Assembly (NCBI GenBank): GCA_963920525.1
Contig: OY986439.1
Coordinates: forward strand, 49,479,482 to 49,543,481
Source: Dichetophora obliterata
Taxonomy: Eukaryota > Arthropoda > Insecta > Diptera > Sciomyzidae
Reading direction: 5' to 3'
Length of the DNA stretch: 64,000 nucleotides
Numbering within the stretch: position 1 is the first letter of the stretch; every line of letters starts with the position of its first letter. Shown here one piece after another: positions 22,190-33,289 of the stretch. Below the pieces are notes generated by a model. It was not told where the DNA came from, searched no databases, and saw only the letters and a list, made by a program, of their open reading frames with translations. Made by a program: the position numbers and the translations under genes.

Positions 22190-22500
22190 CAGCAACTCAA
22201 TACCCAGTGGGCGATTTAGCGAGTGCTCCGCAAAAGGCATGCTACCAGTGCTATTATTGGTGTCAATACACCTTTCATGATCACTGCATTGACGAGTACT
22301 TCTGTAAGGCCTATCTTTTGAAGGTTCTGATTCTTTCCATATTATTTTATAAATTGCAAAAAAAAAAATTTTAAATACACAGAACAGTTTGTAAAAAAAT
22401 GTAGATTTAAAAAAAAACAAAAAATTTTTTTGTCCGAGTTGGGTCTCGAACCCGGGCTCCCGAAAACTAGCACATTACATATTATATTATATTATGAAAG
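22190..22500 (-). repeat. SINE-like element with tRNA-type B box (minus copy)
   Basis: Read on the minus strand, 'gtaatgtgctag', GGGTTCGAGACCC (B box) and 'aactcggacaaa' are followed by an A/T tract, 'agaatcagaaccttcaaaag', 'taggccttacagaagtactc' and 'gcatgccttttg..gcccactggg'. The same order occurs on the plus strand at 33290-33660. Two copies of one family in opposite orientation with a tRNA-like head indicate a Pol III-type retroposon. A 45-bp piece ('ttttaaatacacagaacagtttg') is repeated directly at 22567-22620. Confidence 0.65.
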
Positions 22501-22659
22501 TATTTATACGGAAATAATCGGAGTCTTTTCTTATATTTTTGTATGAAGAAAATTGATAATAAAAATTAAAAAAAAAATTTTAAATACACAGAACAGTTTG
22601 TAAAAAAAGTATATTTAAAGCTTACGTTTATTTGTATTGATGCAAAATGAGCGATAGAT

Positions 22660-22908
22660 TCTTTACAACCATGATGAACGAGTGGGTAAGATGTCCCACC
22701 GCCGCATCAGAGGACCATGGTTCAAATCCGAAATTGTTGGTCGTTTTTTATTTGAATTTGATATTTATATTGCTTTTCCTTCTAACGTGACGTCTCGAAA
22801 GAGCGCTTCTGGCAGGTCTCTCTTTAGCAAGGAGAGCGGAAGGCCTGACAATATTTCCCATTTCATACAAGCAAAACAATGGTGTTTGCAAGGAGAGTGG
22901 AAGGCAAG
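22660..22908 (+). repeat. tRNA-derived SINE-like head and body
   Basis: An A box (TGAACGAGTGGGTAAG, near 22675) and a B box (GGTTCAAATCC, near 22721) have proper spacing, followed by T-rich DNA. The body continues with 'aaggagag(c/t)ggaaggc' blocks repeated at about 22838 and 22889. The body appears to resume after 25401 ('ggtggaaggcc'), so the 22909-25401 element probably inserted into it. Confidence 0.5.
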
Positions 22909-23302
22909 GGCGTCCTCAGAACTTTTTCTAGGGGGGGCAAAGGTGTGCACATATATGAGAATGAACGTGAAATGTTACCTATGTAATTTTATTGTTTGAG
23001 ATTTTCGGTGAAAATTTTGTGAACACTGCACGTTAATGCACATATGCAACATACTAATAAAAACAATAGATGCACAACAGACGACAAATAGAAAAAAATC
23101 TATTGTTAATCGTTAATCGCTGATCAGGGCTGCTTAAGGGCCATATAGACTGCACAGACTGTTTGCGCAAACAAGACTTTTTTTCTCGTCATAGCGACGA
23201 CCATACACTTCACAGACTTTATTTTTCACATTTTTTCGCAGATTTTTAATTTCTATTAATTTTTTCTTTTCTGCTTTCATTTTTATATATTTTCCTTCAC
23301 AA

Positions 23303-24961
23303 AAAGTGATTCACAGCTTATTCTATGCAGTGCATACTTTCAATTTTAGGGCTTTATACATAACAACGAAACTAACAGGAATAGAAAAAATAATATAGTA
23401 TCATTTAAAAGAACAAGATGTTTAGTTTAAAAAATTAACTTAATTTATTGTAAAAGTATATATTAAGTTGGCTTAAAATTAAGAAACCAGAAAATACTGT
23501 TTAATTTTATATCACAGCTTATTTTATGCAGTCACTTGTCATTTATAAATTTTTCGTATTAATTAATGATATTTGATATTTTTATTATTTGCTATGATAG
23601 CCCTTGTTGTCCACAACAGATCTGAGGTGGTTTGGCATTGATGCGACCAGTTTTTAAGTGATAGTTGGCTAAATATTCGCCCACTTCGTTTTCAATATCT
23701 CTTTCAGGTGGTTTTTGTTTGAAATTTGATGTTTTCGGATTTTATTTTCCAATAAAGATCACACATTTTCAATAACATTAAGGCCTGGCGACTGTGCTGG
23801 CGGCGTCATCAATTGTGGGCAGTTGTATATTAGCCTGGTTTGCACAATACCCGCTTTGTGCTTTCGATCGTCATCCTGGTAAAATCGGAAATTCAATTTT
23901 ATACCCAGAACCTTTGCACTCTGCAACAAATTGTTCTTCAGGATCTGTAGGTACTTAAATTTGTCCATTGTTGTTTCAATAAACGGCAACTTCCCAGTAC
24001 CAGCAGCTGACATTCAGGCCCAAACCATGACGCTGCCACCGCCATGTTTCACGGTTTTTTTAAGTTTTTTTTGTTAACCTCGGTACTCGGTTTTCGCCAC
24101 ATATAGCACATACCATCTACCGAATAAATTGATCTTCGATTTATCTGCAAAAATATTTGAATTCCAGTACTCTGGGGCCATGAACATATATTCTTTGTCG
24201 TAGTTGAGTCTGCATAATCTGTTTTTGGGGATAATAAACGGCTTGTTTCGTGTTACTCGGCCATGAAAGTTCTTTTTGCGCAAGACACGTCGAATAGTTT
24301 TAGCACTACTCTGTTTGCTCAGGTCAGTTTGATCTTCAAAAGCCATTTTCGGAGCTGAGAGTCTCGGATTAGCCTTTATCTTCCGTACAATATGACGCTC
24401 GTCGGTTGCATTAAAAATTTGGTTTGGTGCTTCTTTGCTCTTATTGTGCAATCGATTCTTATGAACGAAGCGCTCGTTGATTTTTTTTGCCCTGTAGAGG
24501 AATTGCTATTAACCATTTCAACCATTTTTCACTCCGAGCTGCTGTTTTTAAAATAGTATATAACCAATTCTCGTTGTGCGCGCTCCTATTTTAAATAATC
24601 ATAGAAGCAGACACTTGAAGCAATAAAATCCGACTAAAAAGCTAACACAAAGCAATTATAGAAATATAACGATGGCATAGCTAACGAAAGTACCGTTAGA
24701 CAGCGCAGCATTATAGTACCGTAACAGAGAGAAGTGACTGCATAAAATAAGCTGCGAGATGAAATTAAGTAGTATTTTCTGTTCTCTTATTTTTTGAACA
24801 TCTAAATATATGTATTCACAATTAATGGAAAACCTTTATTTAACTAGACTTTTTGCTCTTTTAAATGACACCATATTATCTTTTGTATTCCTGTTAGTTT
24901 CGTTTTTATAAAGCCCTAAAGTTTAAAGTATGCACTGCATAAAATAAGCTGTGAGCCACTG
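23303..24961 (-). mobile_element. Tc1-like element with IR/DR ends
   Basis: Long inverted repeats of about 230 bp bound the element. Each contains two direct copies of 'cacagcttatt.tatgcagt.ac': the outer at 23311 and 24932, the inner at 23513 and 24731. This IR/DR layout is the one known from Sleeping Beauty and Minos/Paris-type elements, in which each end carries two transposase-binding sites. The right tip reads ..CACTG before TA; the left tip is eroded. Size is 1.66 kb. Confidence 0.85.
23590..24525 (-). pseudogene. Tc1 transposase (DD34E type), disabled
   Basis: Read from 24525 downward, the gene starts MVEMVNSNSS. After a frameshift come NKSKEAPNQIFNATDERHIV and RRVLRKKNFHGRVTRNKPF (helix-turn-helix region), then FADKSKINLFG (first Asp), a KHGGGSVMVW block followed by a stop, MSAAGTGKLPFIETTMDK, FYQDDDRKHKAGIV (second Asp) and SPGLNVIENV (Glu). 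Further frameshifts follow before the stop near 23590. All three catalytic acidic residues survive, but at least three disabling changes make it non-functional. Gene and inverted repeats belong to one element. Confidence 0.85.
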
Positions 24962-25765
24962 TACGTCTTCACTGTATAAAACTTTCGGTATTATGGCAAG
25001 TTTGCGCAAACACAACCAAAACTTAAAATATTTTATAGCAGACATCAGCACAATCCTAAAAACAGCCAAATACACTGTCGAATAGAGTGCGCAAACACTT
25101 GTTTGCGCAGACAATCTGTGTAGTCTATTTGGCACTTTATGCAAACGTATTGGAGCGTGTTGTAGCGCTATACAAAATTGCTGTATGACCAATGCGTATA
25201 AGTAGTTAACGAAATCGTAACAAAACGTGACAAAACTAAGATTTTTACCACAATATTTAGATATTAGGACTCAGGCTTAGAACTTTTTATTTTTTAAAAT
25301 TTTTTATGACTATATAACATATACACATTAAAAATAAATATTTATAAAATTTTCCCAGTCTAGGGGGGGCAAGTGCCCCCCTTTACCCCCCTGTGGACGC
25401 CTATGGTGGAAGGCCTATAAAAACCTAACGCAGGCCTGCTAGAAGGCCTCGGAACTACTGAAATTGCCCATTGGGTTTCGAAATCTTCACAAATAAAAAT
25501 CTGATTGGTCCCATTAGACAAAAACAGGGCTTAGAAGCAGGGAACGAAAATAAACCGAACGATATTTTAATGTGCCTCGCATGGCATGAATTTCCGTTCG
25601 GTTGCGTATATGTCAGTGCAGACGAACATAAATGTTATTATTCTGTATCGTTCGACAGCATGGCATACACTACATTATAATTATGTTTGCATACTCTCTA
25701 CTCAACACATTCGGCATACGATATTTTTTACGTAGGCTATTCTCTCTCATTTTGGGTCTCAGAAT

Positions 25766-26895
25766 CAGTGTTGCCAACACTTTTTCATATGTATAAAATT
25801 ATATATATAATGTAAAAAATGTATTTTCAACCAACTCTTGGATATTTAACTCTATTTGTGCAAAAATTCCCTCATCATCAGATGAATCGTAATATTTATA
25901 TACAGACACGAGGTTTTGAAATATTAAATTTCAAGAAGCCTTCTGGTATGTCACAGCAATAGCAAAATACATGTTTTAAATCTTTTTCAATAAACACTAT
26001 ATCACATTACGCATATGCAATTCTATTTTTTGTTCATGCTCTGTTTTTACAATGTTATATACACATACAGGTTTAATACACATATAGGTTTTTATTTTGC
26101 GTAAATGAAAATTTTAATTTGCAAATATTTTATTCATAAGAATGCGCTAACATTAAAACCTTAACAGATAGGAAAAACAATTTTTCTATTGTTTCTTAAA
26201 AAAAAAGCCGGCAACACACTTAAAAACAAGCATTGAAAACTTTAAATAATTATTTTTAAAAAAATATTCACTTCTCAAAACAAGCTAGAAAAAGCTAGAA
26301 GATTAGGGTTGTCAATTCGGTGACCAGCGTGTAGATTGACTCGTAGAAGATTTACATTTACTATTTAAAACGCTTTCAGAAAAGAACAAAAAAGATTGAG
26401 TGTCTCCTTAATGCTCTGTTAACTATTTGCCCAACGTCTAATACTAGCGAACGCGTTTTTTCTGTGTCAACTATTATTAAAAATAAAGTGAAATTGATTT
26501 TTTATATCAAATATTTAATATCTAATTGAAAAATACCATACTTATACTTGCTAATATTTTGAGTTAAGATAGATATACGTTAAATTACTTACAAACGGTT
26601 TTTTCTTTTATTTTGGATTAAATTTAAAAAGCTGTCATTTTCACTATTGTAAATTTTTTCAATAACATGGAAATAACAGAAGTAAATGCAGTTTACTTAT
26701 GTTTTTTTTTAAACTGCAAAAATTATTACATTATTATTATTATAAATAATAAATTATTATTGTATTTACTTGTCATTGAAATCCATTTGTGAAAAAAAAA
26801 AGACCGAAATATATCATAGACAGATACACCCAAAACGTCAAGATAAATTCCGAAAAAATATGTTAGCTTATAATATTGCTAACTTGGCAACTCTG
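25766..26895 (+). mobile_element. Degraded hAT element
   Basis: The left tip CAGTGTTGCCAACA and the right tip TTGGCAACTCTG are inverted copies typical of hAT elements. The 8 bases outside (CTCAGAAT and AGCAGAAG) agree at five positions, consistent with an eroded 8-bp target duplication. A hAT C-terminal coding remnant sits inside on the plus strand (26401-26496). Most of the element has been lost. Confidence 0.55.
26401..26496 (+). pseudogene. hAT transposase C-terminal remnant
   Basis: The stretch reads LLNALLTICPTSNTSERVF then SVSTIIKNKVK, the dimerisation motif of hAT transposases (usually ..P.TS..SERVFS.AG.I...R). No other part of the protein is recognisable nearby. The reading frame closes on both sides within about 100 bp. 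Confidence 0.7.
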
Positions 26896-28054
26896 AGCAG
26901 AAGCAATAATTTTTTCCCGCTGGTAAGACTTTGTGTGTTCCAAATAAAAGAAGTATACTTTAATAAAACTGCTTGCTTTTTTAAAGTTCAAACCTTAGCT
27001 GGGAAATTTCGATCACGACTAGTAATCAATTACATTATATTTAAAAAATAGTTTTAATGATAAAACAATTCTTATGCAAAAAAAATTCTATTAGTAATTG
27101 ATTAAGATAAGATTAAGAAAATAATCACGATTACTTTAGATTATGCCAAATAATAAAAAAAAAATAAAAGTACGCAATAAAAAAATCGAAGTACTTTTAA
27201 ATAGGACTGGCATCTACATCGTAAGAAGAAATTAAGAGGTTATGTAATGAGTTAATTTACCACTGGGATGACGCTAACAATGTCGAATTGTTTTTGTTTT
27301 ATTGCATCATTATTCTCTATTCATAGCATTGAGAATCAGGAAGAGTTGCACAGTGGTGTGAACGCGGAATCAAATAGTTTTCTCGTGACAATTTTGTTAT
27401 AACCCTTAAGCCTTTAAGGTGATATTAAAATTAAAACAATTGGCTGCGAACCTGCTTAAAAGAAACCATGAGGGTAAATAAATGCTAATATTATTTTTGA
27501 CAGAGCAGAGTGATAGCTTAAATTAAAAAATTTAATTCCTTATGAATTGAAATTGTATTTTGCTTACAATCTTAAAGTTAATATTAACATTTAAAATAAT
27601 TGGCTGCGAACCTATCTTAAACGAACAAAAGAATAAATAAATTCGTATACTTTTTTTAAAGAGCTGTTTTACTATATCTACAACAAAAGTATGTAGCGTT
27701 CATAGTTTTTGTGTTACATGGAAAGTAGTCGCGGTTTGGGGCGGGTTTGTTTGTTTTCTAATTATAACTCACACGCATATTTTTATTGGTCAATGACGAA
27801 TCCTTCTATTTTATTCCTACATGAATACAGTATGGCACCACTGTGCGGTGTAATTCCATGAAAGTTCAGCAGTCATCTTATTTGTGTTAGTTCGCACTAA
27901 TATAGTAAAATTCACAAGGGGCCGCACTCGGATCTTGCTGAACAGGAAGGGCCGAGCGCTACAGCATATATAAACTCTTTCAGTGAATTTGTCCAATATA
28001 TTGGACACGACAGAAAGTAATTTTTAATATTATCTTGCAACGGTTTTTTTTAAT
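26896..28054. other. No gene; two diverged direct repeats
   Basis: Copies near 27424-27515 and 27583-27670 share 'aacaattggctgcgaacct', a run of 'aa.aaac.a' and 'taaataaat.c'. Elsewhere the stretch is AT-rich. The antisense frame at 27817-28008 has no recognised motif. Confidence 0.45.
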
Positions 28055-30978
28055 TAATTTGGTTCTATAAAAAACAATGTACCAACATGACAAAAATAAA
28101 TTTGGAGAGATATTTGACATTAAAGTCAGTTGGATTGGGTTTTTGTCCTATTTTGTAAGAAAAACCAACCGTACAGAAATCATATTAATGTTTTTCTTAC
28201 TTTTTATGACAATAAAATGATAATAAAATTAAGAGGATTTTTTAAATTTTTAAATGATTTTAAAATGATAATAAAATTAAGAGTAAGTAGCGCAGGTAAA
28301 AATCAAAGGTATGTTTCTTCATATTTTTTAGAACCGTTATGACAGGAGTATTATCCTAAAAAATACTATTTCGGCTTAGCCTAGCCATTGAAAGAACTTA
28401 AGAGACGTTGAAGTGAAATCGTTGCAGTGTCAGTCAGATATCTTTAAACCATTTAGATGTTCTCTTTTCTAATATTAATTATAAATACCTAAGTACTTTC
28501 TATAAAGATTGTTTTGCATTACAAAAATAGTGATGAATATGGTGAGTTTTAATTATCGATTTATGTAAAAATTTCAAGTCATTTAAATAAATTTGGAGAC
28601 TTTTTAAGAGAAAAAAACTTGTTATAAATTTTAATTGTTTCAGCGCAATTTTTTTTTTTGTTTTAAATGGAAACTTTTCTTTAAAAAAAAGAAATAAATT
28701 CCAAAACAAAGAAATAGTTTATTCCTTTAAAGAAAATTTCTTTCTTTCTGAAAGAATAATTTCCATTTTCAAAAAAAAATTTGAAAAAATAAATTTGTTT
28801 GATTGTATTCTGAGTGTGTAATTAATTTTTAAAATCAATATAAAAAATAAAACGAATATAATATTATACTTTTGAATCCAAATACTTAATTTTTTGAAAT
28901 AAATGCTAAATAGATGCAATAAATTGATATTGTTTAAAGAAATAATTTCCTTAAAACTAACGAAATTTCAGATTTAAAAACAAATACCTGTGTTTTTTAT
29001 TTCAAAGTTGAACTTTTTTCTGAGTTTGTTTAAAATGGAATAACTAGATACACAAACAAAACTTTATGTAAAAAAGTAGTTTTATTTCCGTCAGAAGCCA
29101 TATATGGCTGTTCGAAGGAATGCGTGATTTCATGACCTTAACATGTACAATTGAAACACAATTCCATAAACATTAAACAGTAGTCTTATATTCTATAAAA
29201 AAATTATATTATATAAGTGAACTTACTTACATGTAACAAAGAAAAATTAATATTTTATTTTCTGAATTCTCCAGCCATAACGTGATAACACGCACTAATA
29301 AAATAAACTGAGATTTTCTTAGCAGCTGTGTTAAAAAAAGAGTCGTGTCGACAGACAGACAAACAGACGGAAACGGCTAAATCGGCCCAGTTAGTGATGC
29401 TGATCAAGAATATATAATATACTTTTCTAAACCAGACACGCCTTTTTATGGGCGTTAGAAAGAATATAAAAATAAATAAACTGAATAGCTAAAAAAATGC
29501 TTTGATTATTCATACTAAAACAAGAGCGCCCTGCAAATGTATGCTACCTACAAAACTGGATGCGCCCTTGACACGCAGCATGTGCTTGAACAAAGATAAA
29601 ATGTTTTTCTCTCTGCTTTCTCAGTCTCTCAAACAACGCTTCTCAGAAGGTTCTTTAGTGTAGCTTATACTACGGAACAATGATGTTTATGTTCAAGTAT
29701 GCAACTTGAACGCAACCGAATAATGGCCTTGGTAATGAATTCTACACAACATAAACGTTCAGTTCTCTCAAATGAACGCTTTACTACCTTAACGAACGAA
29801 ACGTTAGAGTTTATTTTCGTTCCCTGCTTAGAAGTGCTTCTAGCAGACCATAATATGGATTTTTCAGGCCTTCCGCACTCATATCCAATATCCAAGCCCA
29901 TTAACTTTTTTATTTAAAACTATACAATTTTCTAGGCCTTTCTATCTCGCGACTCTAAAGAGGTACTTTAGAAAGAAAAGCTATATAAATATCAACTTGA
30001 AATAAAAAACGAATGACAATTTCCAGACTTGAACTAACGCACACTGGTGCCAAGTGTGCTCACAATTAATTCTTTAGAAACTGCTTTTTTTTGGAAAAAC
30101 AGTGACTTATTTATATTATCCATTAAATTATGCATCAGAAAGTTACTTTTCAGTTTTCTAGCATTTTTCTGCGTGAAGATAACAGAGAAATTCGAAAAAA
30201 CAAATCAAGTTTTTACTGCAAGAAAACGGTAAAAAGATTGTGTGATTATGTTTTTTGCATTAGTTCAAATGAAGTTCCTTAGTTTTTGTGGTATATTTAT
30301 TTTGCAATTATGTGTTTTGAAAAATTTATAGTTTTCAAAAAACTAAGCTTATCTATATTTTTTTGACATAAAATTTTAAAAGTATTTTTTTTTAAAAAAA
30401 GTGCAAAGGAATTTCTGGCAGCTTTTCAATAACATATGAACCTTTCTTATTGATAATTTGAGTTCAAAACCAAAATTACTTTGCATTTTTTTTTAAAAAT
30501 TATTTTGAAAATTTTACTTTGATTTTAACCCTTTCAATTGCTAGGACAAACTAAGAACAAACTCATTTTTTGAGATAATATTCCTTTCATTTACATCCTA
30601 AAAAAAAGAAAAAAACATACCTTTGATTTTTACCTGAGCTATCTTACGTTTTGCAAACGTGTACAAAGAAAAAATTGTTTTGCTTCTGTTCGGCACAAAA
30701 CTTTTTTTAATCACTTTGAGGTTTTTCAACACTTTAGATCTTTGTTTTTGCAATCCTCTCAATATTATCATTATTAAAGTCATAAATAGATAAAAAAACA
30801 TAAATTTGATTTTTGTCCGGTTGATTTTTTCTTATAAAATTGGCAAAAAAAAAATTTTGTTTGCTTTTCTTCGGCACAAAATCGAAAATCCAACTGACGT
30901 TAATATCAAATACCTCTCTAAATTTATTATTATTATGTTGGTTCATCTTTTTTTTCATAGAACCAAATGATTTGATTT
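28055..30978. repeat. Large inverted repeat with coding-like arms
   Basis: The arm at about 28055-28335 is the diverged reverse complement of about 30600-30975. On the minus strand the right arm reads MNQHNNNKFREVFDINVSWI, then FIRKNQPDKNQIYVFLSIYD. The left arm on the plus strand reads MYQHDKNKFGEIFDIKVSWI and, in another frame, KKNQPYRNHINVFLTFYD. So the same short protein segment lies in both arms in opposite directions. Both arms also keep 'caggtaaaaatcaaaggtatg' and a 'tttttttag' further on. I do not recognise the protein. It may be one end module of a TE duplicated in inverse orientation. Confidence 0.6.
29335..29460 (+). repeat. Dispersed fly-type repeat
   Basis: The phrase 'gacagacagacaaacagacggaaacggctaaatcgg..gtgatgctgatcaagaatatata..cttt' is a wording I know from many higher-fly genomes, usually next to simple CAGA repeats. 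It helps place the organism. No coding function. Confidence 0.5.
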
Positions 30979-32024
30979 TAAAAAAAGCCACTTGCACATA
31001 CGCACGTACGGTGATTGTACAATTTTACAGGAGTGCAGAAAAACGGATTTTTTTTTAAGCTATTGAATGAATTTTTAACTGAACCAAAACTTTATTGATC
31101 AATCATGAATAAACGAAATGAAAATTAAATTAATTTTGGGCTTTTTGCAATATATGCATTTTGAGCAACTGCTTATATGGGGCGGCCCCAGTGTGCCATG
31201 TTCTCTTACGTACCGGAACGCCACACAGTGGTTTATGGGCGGAAAAAAGTAAATTTTTGAAGTTTACATTTCTCAAAATATAAACATGCTGGTATTCAGT
31301 AAAATTTTCAACTATTAATTCTCAATTCACTGACATTAATTTAAAGGTTTTATTTTTTATATAAAATTCACGAAAGTCACGGCATTTTGAAGTTGTAAAA
31401 AACGTAATTGTTTATCTAAAATTGAACAAAGATTTTTCTAAATTTTTTTTATTTTACAATTTGATTTTGAAACGTTCACAAAATTTGTGGCTTTGTTATT
31501 CATTTAAAAAATTCTTTTCCTGTATTTTTATATTCATTTCACAAATTATCAATTTAAGTTAATTTGAAAGCAAACTCTAACTTTAAAGATAAATATCTTT
31601 GTGCAACCAAGTCCATCCAAGGACTAAATGGTATGGTCGTAAATGGCAGAATGTGAACTTAGCATTTATATAAAATGTAGATGCGACCACTTTCGACCCC
31701 AATAAAAAATTTTTTTTGACACTAGGGTGAACCATAAAAATGTGTTTTTTATTTTAAACTTTTTGTGTATGTGCTGGCAGTATTAAGGGCTCGCTGATTT
31801 CGAATCTGATTTTAGAATTTAAAAAAGTTTTTTGTCACTAGGGTGGACCCTAAATATGTGTTTTATACTATTTGTAGATGCGCTCATCGCTGATTTCGAA
31901 TCTTATGTTAGAATTTTTAAAAAAAATTTTTGTACTCTAGGAGCGACCCTAGAAATGTGTTCTATTTTTTATTATCTTTGTATATGTGGTATCAGTTTAA
32001 GGAGTAGCTTACTTCGAACCTGAT

Positions 32025-32100
32025 GTAAGTAAGGTTAGGTTAAGATGGCCGCTGGTCAAAGACCGGCTCACATAGACCGGATATTTGGTCCGATGTAAGA
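32025..32100 (+). repeat. Dispersed 'ggttaggtta' repeat fragment
   Basis: A short insert reads 'gtaaggttaggttaag', 'gaccggctcac', 'atagaccgg' and 'ttggtccgatg'. I know similar phrases as a common interspersed repeat in higher flies. It interrupts the satellite between 'cctgatgtaag' and its direct copy 'gatgtaagaatg', so about 7-9 bp look duplicated at the insertion. Confidence 0.5.
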
Positions 32101-32240
32101 ATGTTAGAAAGTTTTTTGACAATGCCCAAATGATTTCGAATTTGATGCTAGAATTTCAAAACGATTTTTTGACACTAGGGTTGATTCTTAAAATGTGTTT
32201 TTTCGCATTATACTCTTTGGGTATGTGCTGGCAGTATTAA

Positions 32241-32374
32241 CCCATTGGGGACGATGATGCCACATAACATCACCAAGACGGATGTCACAAAGCTAATGGG
32301 ATCACACAAAGTAGTCAAATTTAAACGAAAGTCAAAGTTAGCTAATTCGTAAAAGAAATGTCACGTCTTAACGG
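32241..32374. mobile_element. piggyBac-type MITE at TTAA
   Basis: TTAA at 32237-32240 and 32375-32378 bound a 134-bp segment. Its tips, CCCATTGGGGACG and (reverse complement) CCGTTAAGACGTG, are similar. Fusing the flanks regenerates the satellite phrase 'ggcagtattaaggt..tcgctgatttc', which proves insertion with TTAA duplication, the piggyBac hallmark. It is non-coding. Confidence 0.8.
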
Positions 32375-33289
32375 TTAAGGTGTCGCTGATTTCAAATCCA
32401 ATGCTAGAGTTTAAAAATTTTCTTGACACTAGGGTGGACTTTTTTTTGTACACTCTTTGTAAATGCACTGGTCGCCGATTTCAAATCGGATGAAAGAATA
32501 AAAAAATTTTTTTGACACTACTGTGGACCAAAAAAATGTGTTTTTTATACTTTTAAGTAAGTCCAGTTATCAATCCAAGTTTTCGATCAATTTAAGCTTC
32601 ATACGAGGAACATAATAAATGTTCAGTGCTCAACGTCTTTTTGTGTCATGAATGATAGATACATCGCTGGCAACGGTAACTGCCTATTTTTATCTCTCAT
32701 GTGAAATCCACTTGTTAATTTTCAATAAATAAATAATTTTTTTCTAAAACATTATATTAAACTTTTTGATTTGATTGTTTATTTACATTATGTGCCTTGA
32801 AAAAATTATATAAAATAAAATATAATAGAAAAATTTTTAGCTTTTATTTCGAATTACATTCGGAGTAAAAGAAAAAGCGTAAGAAATTTCATTCCTAACG
32901 GGTGTCCCGCGACCGCACCAATTTTTTTTTTAAATAAATCAAAAATTTAATAACTTTTCAAGTTTAATTATAATTGCTCCTATGAAATTTGAAAATTTCC
33001 GTTTTTGATAATATTTTTAAAAATATTCTGTTAACTTTTTACTTTATTTTTAAAGATTAAAATGCTCGATTCTTTCCTGAATCTGACAGAAAAAAAATTT
33101 TGTTTTAATATTTTTTGGTTCCAAATCCAAAGTTACAGACTAATTTCCAAAAACCCACCTTTTTTGACCACTGTGCAGCACCTTATCCACTTATCTACCG
33201 CAGTTGTTAATAAACTTTAGCTTATTTTGCATCAAGACAAATGAAAATAAGCTTACAAGTTTTTGTGTTCATTTTAAATTTTTTTTAAA

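Larger units (their letters stand above)
23137..25136. mobile_element. PIF/Harbinger-type MITE, TTA target duplication
   Basis: Inverted repeats of about 40 bp (23136-23175 and 25098-25137) match at 35 of 40 bases, sharing 'atagact.cacaga.tgt.tgcgcaaacaag'. TTA flanks both ends (23134-23136 and 25137-25139), as expected for PIF/Harbinger. The body outside the inserted Tc1 is only about 340 bp and non-coding, so it was a small MITE before the Tc1 landed in it. Confidence 0.75.
22909..25401. mobile_element. Outer element of a nest, GGCGTCC ends
   Basis: The left tip GGCGTCCTCAG faces a right tip whose reverse complement is GGCGTCCACAG. Both ends have C/G-run subterminal blocks ('ctagggggggcaa' at 22929 and 25361). 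Flanks on both sides carry 'gtggaaggc'. It contains no coding sequence of its own that I can see. It is inferred from tip symmetry only, so confidence is moderate. Confidence 0.45.
31705..32570 (+). repeat. Degenerate satellite array, about six units
   Basis: Units of roughly 100-145 bp share 'tttttgacactagggtgga', 'aatgtgttttt', 'tgtgctggcagtattaagg' and 'tcgctgatttcgaatctgatgttagaattt'. Starts fall near 31719, 31836, 31932, 32170, 32434 and 32514. Two insertions break the array (32025-32100 and 32241-32374). Its reverse complement recurs inside another element at 42130-42530. Confidence 0.75.
31224..33175. mobile_element. Element with CACAGTGGT inverted ends
   Basis: CACAGTGGT at 31224 faces ACCACTGTG ending at 33175. 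The next bases also pair loosely ('ttt.tggg.gg.aaaa' against 'caaaaaaggtgggttttt'). CACAGTG is the tip seen in Transib elements, which use 5-bp target duplications; the flanks CGCCA and CAGCA match at only three of five. No transposase remains. The interior is a satellite array plus a piggyBac-type MITE. Confidence 0.4.

Noticed and set aside
22682..22999. 105-codon frame across the SINE-like head
   Set aside because: It starts inside the tRNA-like promoter region and crosses the boundary of the next element at 22909.
32025..32100. 'ttaggtta' words as possible telomeric repeats
   Set aside because: Only two units, followed by the body of a known dispersed fly-type repeat; no tandem (TTAGG)n.
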